From assembly GCA_017307855.1 (NCBI GenBank), contig JAFKGD010000008.1, positions 186,001-250,000 on the forward strand: a DNA stretch of 64,000 bases, given 5' to 3'. Shown here piece after piece: positions 37,036-46,045 of the stretch. Source of the stretch: Burkholderiales bacterium (lineage in GTDB: Bacteria; Pseudomonadota; Gammaproteobacteria; Burkholderiales; Burkholderiaceae_C). The translations under genes and the position numbers were made by a program. Position 1 is the first letter of the stretch, and each line of letters begins with the position of its first letter. The notes beneath the pieces were generated by a model. The model saw only the letters and a program-made list of their open reading frames with translations, was not told the origin of the DNA and did no database searches.

Positions 37036-37862
37036 CGATTTCCGAGGAACAGGCGCGCATCGCCGCCGAGTTGGGCGTGGCATCGGTTTTCAACCCCGAT
37101 GCGGAGATCGCCCGCCGGGTCGGCTTCCTGGCAAGCTACGCGAAGTCGGCGCAGGCGCACACGCTGGTGCTGGGGATCAGCGGCGGAGTCGACTCCACGG
37201 TGACTGGCCGCCTGTGCCAGCTCGCCGTCGAAGCGCTCAGGACCGAGGGCTCCCAGATTCGTTTCATCGCCATGCGCCTGCCCTATGGCGCCCAGGCAGA
37301 CGAGGTCGACGCGCAGCGCGCGCTCGCCTTCATCGATGCCGACGAAGCCTTGACGGTGGACATCAGGCCGGCTTCCGACGCGATGCTCGAGCGGACGAAG
37401 GCGGCGGGCATGCAGCTCAAGGACGAGTGGCACGAGGACTTCGTGCTGGGCAACATCAAGGCACGCCAGCGCATGATCGCCCAGTACGCCGTTGCGGGGG
37501 CCACCTCGGGACTGGTGGTCGGAACAGACCATGCAGCCGAAGCCCTGATGGGCTTCTTCACCAAGTTCGGCGATGGCGGCTGCGACCTGGCGCCGTTGTC
37601 GGGATTGACCAAGCGCCGGGTCAGGGCGCTGGCCCACGCCTTGGGCGCGGATGCCATGCTGGTCTCGAAGACGCCGACCGCCGACCTCGAGACCCTGCGA
37701 CCGCAGCGCGCGGATGAAGCTGCGCTCGGTGTGACCTATCAAGCCATCGACGATTTCCTGGAGGGTCATCAGGTCGATGGCGCGTCGGAAAGAATCATCC
37801 TGGACACGTACAGGCGCACAGCGCACAAGCGGGCTCTTCCTGCCGTCCCATCGGCCGGGTGA
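37032..37862 (+). CDS. nadE: Ammonia-dependent NAD(+) synthetase
   Basis: 276 residues, like E. coli NadE. The ATP-pyrophosphatase P-loop GISGGVDST and the downstream signatures TDHAAEALMGFFTKFGDGG and SKTPTADLE are present. It amidates nicotinic-acid adenine dinucleotide with ammonia. The start at 37032 overlaps the hydroxylase stop and its own stop overlaps the MAPEG start, so it is locked in a three-gene operon. As an island copy it may be additional to a chromosomal nadE, which is not in the window. Confidence 0.94.
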   Translation: MTISEEQARIAAELGVASVFNPDAEIARRVGFLASYAKSAQAHTLVLGISGGVDSTVTGRLCQLAVEALRTEGSQIRFIAMRLPYGAQADEVDAQRALAFIDADEALTVDIRPASDAMLERTKAAGMQLKDEWHEDFVLGNIKARQRMIAQYAVAGATSGLVVGTDHAAEALMGFFTKFGDGGCDLAPLSGLTKRRVRALAHALGADAMLVSKTPTADLETLRPQRADEAALGVTYQAIDDFLEGHQVDGASERIILDTYRRTAHKRALPAVPSAG

Positions 37863-38428
37863 TAGACACGATGGACTCCAGGCCTGCAGAGCTTCGACGC
37901 GAAGTCGCAGGCGTGCGCGTTGCCGCCGCCAAGGGCACGGCGTTTTGCATCGGCGTGCTTGTGGCGAGCTACTTCCTTTTGCCATCGTTGATTGACTTTC
38001 CGCGTGATGCAATCGGAGCGCTAATTTTCACGTTGCGAGTGGATCTGTTTGTCCTGTTCTGGGTACTGGTGGGCGTGGGTTTGGTGTCGCACGCCCGCAG
38101 GCAGTCGATGCAGGACATCGCGGGCTCCGCCTTCGGCACTCCTTCGGAAACCATCCGGATCAAAATCGCCTTTCTTCAGAACACGCTCGAGCAGGCGGTG
38201 ATCGCGATTGGTTCCCACATCGTCTTCAGTACGCTGGCGAGTGGCGATGCCTTGGCGCTGGTCGTCGCGGCGACCTTCCTGTTCGGCGTTGGCCGGGTCT
38301 CTTTCTACCGGGGCTATCCACGCGGCGCCGCGGCGCGCGCGTTCGGCGTGGTGACGACCGTCATTCCCGGCCTGTTGGCCTTTCTTGCCTCGCTCGTTCT
38401 CATGTCGCTACGCGTCGTCTTCGGCTGA
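37859..38428 (+). CDS. MAPEG-family membrane protein
   Basis: 189 residues from a GTG overlapping nadE by 4 bp; an ATG at 37871 is an alternative. Four membrane helices. FLQNTLEQ and GRVSFYRGYPRGAAARAFG are MAPEG signatures. Eukaryotic relatives use glutathione on lipid epoxides and leukotrienes; bacterial ones are little studied. The partnership with a lipid hydroxylase and NadE suggests membrane-lipid or glutathione chemistry. Confidence 0.85.
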   Translation: MIDTMDSRPAELRREVAGVRVAAAKGTAFCIGVLVASYFLLPSLIDFPRDAIGALIFTLRVDLFVLFWVLVGVGLVSHARRQSMQDIAGSAFGTPSETIRIKIAFLQNTLEQAVIAIGSHIVFSTLASGDALALVVAATFLFGVGRVSFYRGYPRGAAARAFGVVTTVIPGLLAFLASLVLMSLRVVFG

Positions 38429-38491
38429 CGCGAAGGCGGCGGACCAAGTCCTCACGCCTGGCTCAGCAGTGCGGGGCGTTGCAGATAGGGC

Positions 38492-38522
38492 TTGACCCTG
38501 TAGCGACTTGAAGGTGTATCTT
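38492..38522 (+). promoter_or_regulatory. MerR/PbrR-type promoter P2 (19-bp spacer) of the ATPase operon
   Basis: TTGACC (38492-38497), a 19-bp spacer beginning CTGTAGCGACT, and -10 TATCTT (38517-38522). The long spacer is the hallmark of MerR-family activation, and the sequence resembles the pbrA/cadA operator. The ATPase ATG is 30 bp downstream. Confidence 0.8.
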
Positions 38523-38551
38523 CAAGGCATTGAGAAAAACGGAGTAAAGCC

Positions 38552-41500
38552 ATGACCTCGAACAACGCCTCGTGCGGCACGGCCGCATGCGAATCCCTCG
38601 CGAAGGAACCCCTGGTCGGCCGCGCCCAGCCCGTCACGAACACGGTCTTCTACATCGAGAAGATGGACTGTCCGAGTGAGGAGCGCCAGATTCGCGCGCG
38701 CCTGGGGCAAATCGCCGGTGTGGACTCGCTCGGATTCGACTTGGCGCAGCACAACCTCACCGTGACCCACCGGCTGCAGGACCTGGAACCGGTGACGACG
38801 GCCTTGGCCGAATTGGGCTTGCCTCCCGTGCCCCAAGGACGCGCCACGCGCACCGATCGGTTTCAGGTGCCCAAGATGGACTGCCGCAACGAAGTGGCGC
38901 AGATTCGCGAACGATTCGCCCAGCTCGAAGGCATTGGCGAGCTGGAGTTCGACCTCAAACAGCGCGTGCTGACTGTCCATCACCGGTTGCCGGACGTCGT
39001 ACCGATCACGGACGCGCTCGCATCGATCGGCATGCCGGCGGCGGTGCCTCCCGCCGAGCACCCTGCGACTCGCTCAACATTCCGCGTCCCCAACATGGAC
39101 TGCGTGAACGAGGAGCGGCAGGTGCGCGAACGCTTCGCCACCATGGCAGGTGTCGAGAGCCTGGAGTTTGACCTACCTAAGCGCAGCTTGACCGTCTCCC
39201 ACCGCTTGGAAAACACCAGCGCGATCGTTCAAGCGCTCACGGAACTGGGGATGCCGCCACGCGACGAGTCAGCCGCACCCACGCTGCGCGCGGAACCGGC
39301 AACACAGGGAGTCGCGGCTCCCGCCGCAGCCGCGCGGACCGACACGTTCCGCATCGAAAAGATGGATTGCCCAACCGAAGAGAGCCTGATCCGCAAGCGC
39401 CTGGGCAATCTGCCCGGGGTGGCAGGCCTGGACTTCAACCTGATGCAGCGCAAGCTGACCGTGAATCACACCTTGCCGTCCACCGAACCCATTGTTCGCG
39501 CGCTCAAGGACATCGGCCTTCCTCCATCTGAGCCGGCGCCTGCCGCAGTCGGCGGCGCTCGGCAAAGCGTGTACCGCATCGAGAACATGGACTGCCCGAC
39601 CGAAGAAGCGTTGATCCGCGACAAGCTGCAGCACATGCCCGGCGTGCAGGAACTTGATTTCAACCTGATCCAGCGCAAGCTGACCGTGGCCCACACGGTG
39701 GCCGCCGCGGACGTCGAGGCTGCGCTGCACGCGATCGGCATGAAGGCCGTGCCCGACACCGCTCCTTCGAGCGAGCTGGAGGAGGCGCCCAAGCCATCAG
39801 TGAGCCGGCGGCAGTGGGCCCTGATGGCCGTGGCCGGCGTGAGTGCCGGGGTGGCCGAAGCGATCGCCTTCAGCACCGGCAACGACAAGGCCTGGCCGGT
39901 CATTGCGCTGGCGCTAGTGTCGATCGCCACGGGCGGCTGGCCCACCTACAAGAAAGGCTGGCTCGCTCTCAAGAGCGGCATCCTGAACATGAATGCCCTC
40001 ATGTCCATTGCCGTGACGGGTGCGATCCTGATCGGCCAGTGGCCCGAGGCCGCCATGGTGATGTTCCTGTTCGCGCTGGCCGAAGTCATCGAAGTGCTGT
40101 CCCTGGACCGCGCGCGCAACGCGATTCGCGGGCTGCTCGCGATGGCGCCCGAGAAGGCAACCGTCCAGCAGCCCGATGGCAACTGGCAGGAAGTGCCGGC
40201 CAAGACCGTAACGGTCGGTCAGCTAGTGCGCATCCGCCCCGGCGAGCGCATCCCCCTGGACGGGGTGCTGGAAAGCGGCCAGTCCGCGGTCAATCAGGCG
40301 CCGATCACCGGTGAGAGCATCCCCGTGGCCAAGGCCGTGGGCGACACGGTTTTCGCGGGGACCATCAACGAGACCGGCTCGTTCGTCTACAAGGTTACGG
40401 CCGAGGCCACGCATTCGACGCTGGCCCGCATCATCAAGGCCGTGGAGGAGGCGCAGGGCAGCCGCGCGCCGACCCAGCGCTTCGTCGACCAGTTCGCCCG
40501 CATCTACACACCCGCAGTTTTTGCCGTGGCGTTGGCCGTCATGCTGGTGCCGCCGCTGTTTTTCGGCGCAGCCTGGATGGATTGGATCTACAAGGCCTTG
40601 GTCCTCCTGGTGATCGCCTGCCCCTGTGCCCTGGTCATCTCCACGCCGGTGACGGTGGTGAGCGGCCTGGCCGCCGCCGCGCGTCGCGGCATCCTGATCA
40701 AGGGCGGCGCCTACCTCGAGCAAGGCCGACTGCTCAAGGCGCTGGCCCTGGACAAGACCGGCACGATCACCCAGGGCAAGCCTGTGGTGACCGATGTTGT
40801 GTCCCTCGGATCCGAGGCCGGCGATGCCTTGCAGCCGGCCGCGAGCCTGGCGACGCGTTCCGACCACCCAGTCTCGGGCGCGGTTGCCACCCATTGGAAA
40901 GAAATGCGCGGCGAGGGCCTGGGCGAAGTCGACGACTTCGAGGCGATCACCGGGCGCGGCGTCAAGGGCCGGATCGCCGGCCAGTGGTACTACCTGGGCA
41001 ACCACCGGCTGCTGCAGGAACTGGGGATCAGCAATGAGGCCGCCGAGGCTGCCCTGAAGAAGCTCGAGGCCGAAGGCAAGACCGCGATCGCCATTGCCAC
41101 CCCATCGGCCGCGTTGGCAGTGATCGGCGTTGCGGACACGGTGCGAGAGACCAGCCGGCAGGCCATCGGCGAGCTGCATGAATTGGGTGTGCGCACCGTG
41201 ATGCTGACCGGCGACAACCAGCAAACCGCGAACGTGATCGCGAAGAGCGTGGGAATCGACGACGCGCGCGGCAGCCTCTTGCCCGAGGACAAGCTGAAAG
41301 CCGTGGAGGCCGAACTGGCGGCCCACGGCACCGTTGGCATGGTCGGCGACGGCATCAATGACGCGCCCGCGTTGGCGAAGTCCAGCATCGGGTTTGCCAT
41401 GGGCGCCGCCGGCACCGACACCGCGATCGAAACGGCTGACGTTGCCCTGATGGACGACGACCTGCGCAAGGTTCCGGAGTTCATCCGGCTCAGCCGCAAA

Positions 41501-41674
41501 ACGGGCGCGATCCTGAGGCAGAACATCGTGGTGGCGCTGGGCATCAAAGCGGTCTTTATGGTGCTTGCGCTGATGGGAATGGCCACCTTGTGGATGGCCG
41601 TGTTCGCCGACATGGGGGCGAGCCTGCTGGTGGTGTTCAACGGCCTGCGGCTGCTCAAGGCCAGGACTGCTTGA
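38552..41674 (+). CDS. cadA: Zn/Cd/Pb-translocating P1B-type ATPase with five HMA-like domains
   Basis: 1040 residues. Five N-terminal HMA-like repeats each carry MDC-x-x-E (Cys at 40, 111, 184, 273 and 348) instead of CxxC, the form seen in some Zn/Cd/Pb pumps. The pump core has TGES, the transport motif CPC (about 690), phosphorylated Asp in DKTGT (about 734), a Ser-Asp-His-Pro motif and GDGINDAP. It exports divalent soft metals from the cytoplasm. Family members usually have one or two HMA domains. It heads the operon with PAP2, dctQM and lspA. Confidence 0.93.
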   Translation: MTSNNASCGTAACESLAKEPLVGRAQPVTNTVFYIEKMDCPSEERQIRARLGQIAGVDSLGFDLAQHNLTVTHRLQDLEPVTTALAELGLPPVPQGRATRTDRFQVPKMDCRNEVAQIRERFAQLEGIGELEFDLKQRVLTVHHRLPDVVPITDALASIGMPAAVPPAEHPATRSTFRVPNMDCVNEERQVRERFATMAGVESLEFDLPKRSLTVSHRLENTSAIVQALTELGMPPRDESAAPTLRAEPATQGVAAPAAAARTDTFRIEKMDCPTEESLIRKRLGNLPGVAGLDFNLMQRKLTVNHTLPSTEPIVRALKDIGLPPSEPAPAAVGGARQSVYRIENMDCPTEEALIRDKLQHMPGVQELDFNLIQRKLTVAHTVAAADVEAALHAIGMKAVPDTAPSSELEEAPKPSVSRRQWALMAVAGVSAGVAEAIAFSTGNDKAWPVIALALVSIATGGWPTYKKGWLALKSGILNMNALMSIAVTGAILIGQWPEAAMVMFLFALAEVIEVLSLDRARNAIRGLLAMAPEKATVQQPDGNWQEVPAKTVTVGQLVRIRPGERIPLDGVLESGQSAVNQAPITGESIPVAKAVGDTVFAGTINETGSFVYKVTAEATHSTLARIIKAVEEAQGSRAPTQRFVDQFARIYTPAVFAVALAVMLVPPLFFGAAWMDWIYKALVLLVIACPCALVISTPVTVVSGLAAAARRGILIKGGAYLEQGRLLKALALDKTGTITQGKPVVTDVVSLGSEAGDALQPAASLATRSDHPVSGAVATHWKEMRGEGLGEVDDFEAITGRGVKGRIAGQWYYLGNHRLLQELGISNEAAEAALKKLEAEGKTAIAIATPSAALAVIGVADTVRETSRQAIGELHELGVRTVMLTGDNQQTANVIAKSVGIDDARGSLLPEDKLKAVEAELAAHGTVGMVGDGINDAPALAKSSIGFAMGAAGTDTAIETADVALMDDDLRKVPEFIRLSRKTGAILRQNIVVALGIKAVFMVLALMGMATLWMAVFADMGASLLVVFNGLRLLKARTA

Positions 41675-41679
41675 GCCGC

Positions 41680-42306
41680 ATGCAAGCTGCGCCATCCGTG
41701 GGAGACTGGCTGCGGCATTGGCTGTACGACTGGGGCGGCGCCAACGCGGACATCTTCCTGTCTATCAACAGCGCCTTGCCCGATGGCCTGATCTGGCTAC
41801 CCGAGGCGCTGACCTGGCTGGGCAGCTATTGGGGCGCACCCGCCGCCGCCGCGACGCTCTGGCTCACGTGCCGCAGCTTGTCCGGCAAAGAGCTTGCGGC
41901 GGCCAGGCTGACCCTCGGCAGATTCTTGGTCGGCCTCGCGCTGGCGATGACGTCCGGTGCCGTGGCCAAGATGGCGTTCGCCTTTCCCCGGCCTTGGAAC
42001 GCGCTGGGCGACCGCGTGTTCCGCGTCGTGGGTACCCCCGACAGCCACTACACGCTGCCTAGCGGGCATTCCACCTATGTCGCGGTGCTGGCCGCAGCGC
42101 TTTGGCCGCTTCTGAACTGGCCTGCAAGATTCGCTCTGCTCGTGTTCGCGGTGGGTGTGGGCTGGTCGCGCATTGCGCTGGGGGCGCATTTCCCAGCCGA
42201 CGTGCTGGCTGGCTTCGTTCTGGGTTGGGTGTGCGTGGCGGCGGCTGGGCCTCTCGCCCGGCGGGTCGCGCCGCGTATTCCGCTGGCCGGTGGAGCAGCG
42301 CGATGA
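41680..42306 (+). CDS. PAP2-family phosphatase (PbrB-like)
   Basis: 208 residues from the ATG at 41680. About six membrane helices. The PAP2 acid-phosphatase motifs are present: KMAFAFPRP, PSGHST and SRIALGAHFPADVLAG. Relatives recycle undecaprenyl pyrophosphate; PbrB in the Cupriavidus lead operon is of this kind and is thought to supply phosphate to trap exported Pb. Located 5 bp after the ATPase and overlapping dctQ by ATGA. Confidence 0.88.
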   Translation: MQAAPSVGDWLRHWLYDWGGANADIFLSINSALPDGLIWLPEALTWLGSYWGAPAAAATLWLTCRSLSGKELAAARLTLGRFLVGLALAMTSGAVAKMAFAFPRPWNALGDRVFRVVGTPDSHYTLPSGHSTYVAVLAAALWPLLNWPARFALLVFAVGVGWSRIALGAHFPADVLAGFVLGWVCVAAAGPLARRVAPRIPLAGGAAR

Positions 42307-42875
42307 ATGCCGGCTTTGCCTTCGCCCTGCGCGGCGCTGATCACATCGACCGCGTCAACCGGCAAGTCGCACTGGTCGTACGCTGGGGCTTGCTGGCCAA
42401 CGCATTGCTGATCGCGGGCAATGCAATCAGCCGCAAGTTCTTCGGTGTGGCGTCGTCCTCGATGTACGACGTGCAGCCGCACTTCTTCGCAGCGGCCGTG
42501 CTGCTGATGGCCGCGTACACCCTTAAACGCGACGAGCACGTGCGCATCGACGTGTTCTCCGGGCATCTCGGGCCCCGTGGGATGGCGTGGCTGGACCTGG
42601 TGGGGATCGCAGTAGTGCTGCTGCCGCTGTGCCTAGCTGCCGTCTGGGTCACGTGGCCGGAATTCGTGACGTCCTACGTCACCGGCGAGACCCGCGCCAG
42701 CCGCGAAAGCCTGAGCCAGTTTCCCGCCTGGATCATGAAAGGGATGATCCCGCTCGGCTTCCTGACGCTTGCGGCGCAGGGCCTGGCGGAGGCTGTGCGC
42801 TGCATCGCGTTCCTGGCCGGAGCGGCGCCACGGCCGCGCGCGGCCGAGCACGCCGACAGGCGCGGCTTCGCATGA
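42303..42875 (+). CDS. TRAP transporter small permease subunit (DctQ-like)
   Basis: 190 residues, four membrane helices, with the DctQ signature around SSSMYDVQPHFFAAAVLLMAAYTLKRDEHVRIDV. DctQ subunits pair with DctM to import organic anions taken from a DctP binding protein. No dctP is in this operon. Start and stop overlap the PAP2 and dctM genes by 4 bp each, so expression with the metal ATPase seems certain. The role of a TRAP system here is unknown. Confidence 0.88.
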   Translation: MNAGFAFALRGADHIDRVNRQVALVVRWGLLANALLIAGNAISRKFFGVASSSMYDVQPHFFAAAVLLMAAYTLKRDEHVRIDVFSGHLGPRGMAWLDLVGIAVVLLPLCLAAVWVTWPEFVTSYVTGETRASRESLSQFPAWIMKGMIPLGFLTLAAQGLAEAVRCIAFLAGAAPRPRAAEHADRRGFA

Positions 42876-44293
42876 CGCCCGACCTGCTGGCACCGTTGAT
42901 GTTCACCACGCTGGTGGTGATCCTCCTAGCCGGGTTTCCCGTGGCCTTTTCGCTCGCGGCGGTGGCCGCAGCATTCGGGGTGCTGGGTGTCGTTGTCGGG
43001 CAATTCCACGCGGCGTTCCTGCTGGCGATGCCGCTGCGGGAGCAGGGCGTATTCAACAGCGACAACTTTCTGGCCGTGCCCCTGTTCGTACTCATGGGAC
43101 TGATCCTGGAGCGCACCGGTGTAGCCGAAGACATGCTGGTGGCACTGGGACGCCTGTTCGGCCGGCTGCCTGGAGGCCTGCTGTACGCCACAATCATCGT
43201 CGGTGCCGTGCTCTCCGCTATCACGGGTTTCGTGTCCGCTTCGGTCATCGCCATGGGCCTGATCGCGTTGCCGGCCATGCTCAAGGCCGGCTACGACGCG
43301 CGGCTCGCGACGGGCTCCATCGCGGCCGCGGGCACGCTGGCGCAGATGCTGCCGCCTAGCCTGGTGTTGATCGTCCTGGCCGAACAGGTCGAGGTTCCGC
43401 TGATCGACATCTTTCACGCCGCCTTGCTGCCCAGCGCCATTCTGGTGGGCCTGTACCTGCTGTTTGTGTTCGCCGCGGCGATGGCCTACCCGCGGCTGGC
43501 CCCGGCCATCTTGCCGCCGGCGGACCATTCGCGCGGCCGGGTCTGGATGCAGGCAGCCGCCGCCGCGGGCGTGCCCCTTGGGCTCATCCTCACCATCCTG
43601 GCGTCGATCTACTTCGGGGTGGCCACTCCCACCGAAGGAGGGGCCATCGGTGTGTGCGGCGCGCTGCTGATCGGCGCCGCCAAACGCAAGCTGGCAGATG
43701 GCCGGCTGTCTCAGGCACTCACCAGCACCGGAGTGCTCTGCTCGAGCGTGATCTTCCTGCTACTGGGCGCCTCGTTCTTCACACTGGTTTTTCGCGGCTT
43801 CGACGGCCAGGTCTGGATCGAAAGCCTGTTCAGCCACCTGCCGGAGGGGCAGCTCCCCTTCCTGATCTTCATCAGCGTGGGCATCTTCGTGCTGGGCTTC
43901 TTCCTGGACTTCTTCGAGATCGCCTTCATCGTCGTGCCGTTGATCTCGCCCGTGGCGCGCAAGCTGGGCGTGGACATGGTGTGGCTCACCGTGATGATCG
44001 CCGTCATCCTGCAGACCTCGTTCATGCACCCGCCGTTCGGCATCGCGCTGTACAACCTGCGCAGCGTGGCGCCGGCCAGCGTCCGGACTTCGCAAATCTA
44101 CATGGGGGCGATTCCGTTCCTGATCATCCAGATGCTGATGGTCGCGATCCTGGTGGCCTTTCCTGGACTGGCGAGCACCGAGCAGACGCAGCAACGTATT
44201 TCCGATGAGGAAGTGGAGAAGGCGTTGCGGACCCATGAGGACGCGCCGAGCGCCGCGCCCAGCATCGAAGTACCCGAACCTGAAAAGAAGTAA
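42872..44293 (+). CDS. TRAP transporter large permease subunit (DctM-like)
   Basis: 473 residues with about 12 membrane helices. FNSDNFLAVPLFVLMGLIL, the GFVSASVIAMGLIALPAML region and PTEGGAIGVCGALL are DctM hallmarks. It should use a sodium or proton gradient to import carboxylates. The C-terminal 45 residues are acidic and Pro-rich, longer than usual for the family. Its TAA shares a base with the lspA ATG. Confidence 0.9.
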   Translation: MTPDLLAPLMFTTLVVILLAGFPVAFSLAAVAAAFGVLGVVVGQFHAAFLLAMPLREQGVFNSDNFLAVPLFVLMGLILERTGVAEDMLVALGRLFGRLPGGLLYATIIVGAVLSAITGFVSASVIAMGLIALPAMLKAGYDARLATGSIAAAGTLAQMLPPSLVLIVLAEQVEVPLIDIFHAALLPSAILVGLYLLFVFAAAMAYPRLAPAILPPADHSRGRVWMQAAAAAGVPLGLILTILASIYFGVATPTEGGAIGVCGALLIGAAKRKLADGRLSQALTSTGVLCSSVIFLLLGASFFTLVFRGFDGQVWIESLFSHLPEGQLPFLIFISVGIFVLGFFLDFFEIAFIVVPLISPVARKLGVDMVWLTVMIAVILQTSFMHPPFGIALYNLRSVAPASVRTSQIYMGAIPFLIIQMLMVAILVAFPGLASTEQTQQRISDEEVEKALRTHEDAPSAAPSIEVPEPEKK

Positions 44294-44793
44294 TGAACTA
44301 TCCCAACCGCAGAGCCCACTGGTATTCCCTCGCGTTCGTCGTACTGGCGGCCGACCAGGCCGCCAAGAGCTCCATCGCCACGACCACACCGCTGGGCTGG
44401 TCGCATGAAGTGACGCCGTTCTTCAACCTGGTCCATGCACTGAATCCGGGTGCGGCCTTCAGTTTCCTGGCCGGCGCCGGGGGCTGGCAGCGCTGGTTCT
44501 TCCTGGCCATCGCGCTCGCTGCATCGATCTGGCTGGCATGGATGCTGTCCAAGCCGGTGAGGCGCCTCGAAGCCTTGGCCTACAGCCTGATCCTGGGAGG
44601 CGCCCTCGGCAACGCCTTCGACCGGGCGGTGCGCGGGCAGGTGGTCGACTACCTCGACTTCCACCTGGGCGGAAGGCACTGGCCGGCGTTCAACATCGCC
44701 GACATGGCGATCACGGCAGGGGCCGCCGCTCTGATCGCGGCGTCGTTTCTCGGACAGGGCAGCGCGAAACCTTCCTCTTCAAACGACGTCTGA
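44293..44793 (+). CDS. lspA: Signal peptidase II (LspA/PbrC-like)
   Basis: 166 residues, four membrane helices. Catalytic Asp residues sit in GNAFDRAVRGQVVDYLDF and FNIADMAI; the LAADQAAK start and LNPGAAFSFL are also typical. It cleaves prolipoproteins. In the C. metallidurans lead operon an LspA paralogue, PbrC, is co-expressed with PbrB. This copy closes the five-gene ATPase operon. Confidence 0.92.
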   Translation: MNYPNRRAHWYSLAFVVLAADQAAKSSIATTTPLGWSHEVTPFFNLVHALNPGAAFSFLAGAGGWQRWFFLAIALAASIWLAWMLSKPVRRLEALAYSLILGGALGNAFDRAVRGQVVDYLDFHLGGRHWPAFNIADMAITAGAAALIAASFLGQGSAKPSSSNDV

Positions 44794-44912
44794 TGCGAAA
44801 GGGTTCTACCTGATTCGGACGATCAATACCGTCTGGCGCAAGGGAATTAATGAAGCTTAAAGCTGCTACAAGGCTGTCGGGGCACAATGGCGTTTCATCG
44901 ACGGGGTTGTGC

Positions 44913-45380
44913 ATGAAGATCGGCGAACTCGCAAAAATCACCGAGACCCAGGCGGAAACCATCCGCTTCTACGAGCGTGAAGGCCTGCTGCGCGAGCCGC
45001 CTCGAACCGAGGGGAATTACAGGCTCTATGAGGCGGAACACCTGGAGCGCCTGGCTTTCATCCGGCATTGCCGCTCACTCGACATGACGCTCGATGAGAT
45101 CCGCGCCCTGCTGCGCTTCCAGGACGCACCGCGCGACAACTGCCACGCCATCAACGACGTGCTGGACGAACACATCGAGCATGTGGCCCGGCGCATCCGC
45201 GAACTCAGGCACCTGCAGCAGGAGCTGAAGGCGCTGCGCGAGCAATGCGACGGCGTGGCGGCCGAGTGTGGAATCCTAGACGGCCTGAAGAAGGTGAAGC
45301 ATCAGAAACCGGGAGCGGTTCATGGAGGTGGCGTGCATGCCGCGACCGGACGGCGGCCGCCGCGCTCGATTCGCGCCTAG
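44913..45380 (+). CDS. cadR: Cd(II)/Pb(II)-responsive MerR-family regulator (CadR/PbrR)
   Basis: 155 residues from the ATG at 44913. The MerR HTH (MKIGELAKITETQAETIRFYEREGLL) is followed by a dimer helix. The metal-binding Cys set is visible in IRHCRSLDM, RDNCHAIN and LREQCDGVAAEC, matching the PbrR/CadR class. It should activate MerR-type promoters, and three such sites occur in this block (35.7, 38.5 and 49.0 kb). The final 25 residues are Gly/Arg-rich. Confidence 0.92.
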   Translation: MKIGELAKITETQAETIRFYEREGLLREPPRTEGNYRLYEAEHLERLAFIRHCRSLDMTLDEIRALLRFQDAPRDNCHAINDVLDEHIEHVARRIRELRHLQQELKALREQCDGVAAECGILDGLKKVKHQKPGAVHGGGVHAATGRRPPRSIRA

Positions 45381-45413
45381 AGCTGATCGTCATGGCTATC
45401 GGTAGCAAGGAGC

Positions 45414-46025
45414 ATGCGTAGAAGCAGCCAGATCGCATTGGTGGCCGCGCTGGTGATCGGATCGGCAGCGCTGGGGTTCCTTCTTCGACAAGCGCAAAAG
45501 CCGCAGGAGCCGGCACCGGCCGTCAGCGAGGCGCCAAGCGCCTCCGGCGCAAACACCACCACCGACCTGGACGGCGCGAAGTTCGTCCGCTGGGCTCAAC
45601 CCCGAGAGCTCCCTCATCTGGCCTTCAACGACGAGAAGGGTCGGTTGGTCAGCCTGAAGGACTTTCACGGTCGCATGGTGCTGCTCAATCTCTGGGCGAC
45701 GTGGTGTCCGCCGTGCCGCGAGGAAATGCCCTCCCTGGACCGCCTCAATGCCAAACGCCGCAGCGCCACGTTCGAGGTCGTTGCCCTCTCGCTGGACTCG
45801 CCGGAAAAGAGCCAGGCGTTTCTGCGCGCTATCCAGGCGCAAACGCTGCGCGGCTACACCGACCATCAAGGTGGCGCGCTTCGTACATTGGGTCTGGTCT
45901 CGGTCCCGACGACATTGCTGATTGACGCAAAGGGTCGCGAGATCGGCCGCACGGTGGGACCTGCGGCCTGGGACGGTCCTGCGGCCCTGAATCTCATTGA
46001 CAGTATCACCAAGGAGCCAACCTGA
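45414..46025 (+). CDS. TlpA-family thioredoxin-like protein, membrane-anchored
   Basis: 203 residues with one N-terminal membrane helix (ALVAALVIGSAALGFLL) and a thioredoxin fold carrying WCPPC. The cis-Pro region is SVPTTLLID. It is a periplasmic thiol reductase. It starts 33 bp after cadR and leads into DsbB and a DsbA-like gene, so reductase and oxidase functions sit in one operon with the regulator. Confidence 0.9.
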   Translation: MRRSSQIALVAALVIGSAALGFLLRQAQKPQEPAPAVSEAPSASGANTTTDLDGAKFVRWAQPRELPHLAFNDEKGRLVSLKDFHGRMVLLNLWATWCPPCREEMPSLDRLNAKRRSATFEVVALSLDSPEKSQAFLRAIQAQTLRGYTDHQGGALRTLGLVSVPTTLLIDAKGREIGRTVGPAAWDGPAALNLIDSITKEPT

Positions 46026-46045
46026 TCGCCGCTTACCCCGATGCC

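Noticed and set aside
8286-44293. Orphan DctP-like protein at 8.3 kb as partner of the DctQM at 42.3 kb
   Set aside because: They lie in different regions (backbone and island), and the DctP-like protein has no export signal, so pairing is not supported.
44820-44912. Fourth MerR-type promoter before cadR
   Set aside because: A TTAAAG with a 19-bp gap can be forced, but the half-sites and -10 do not match the other three.
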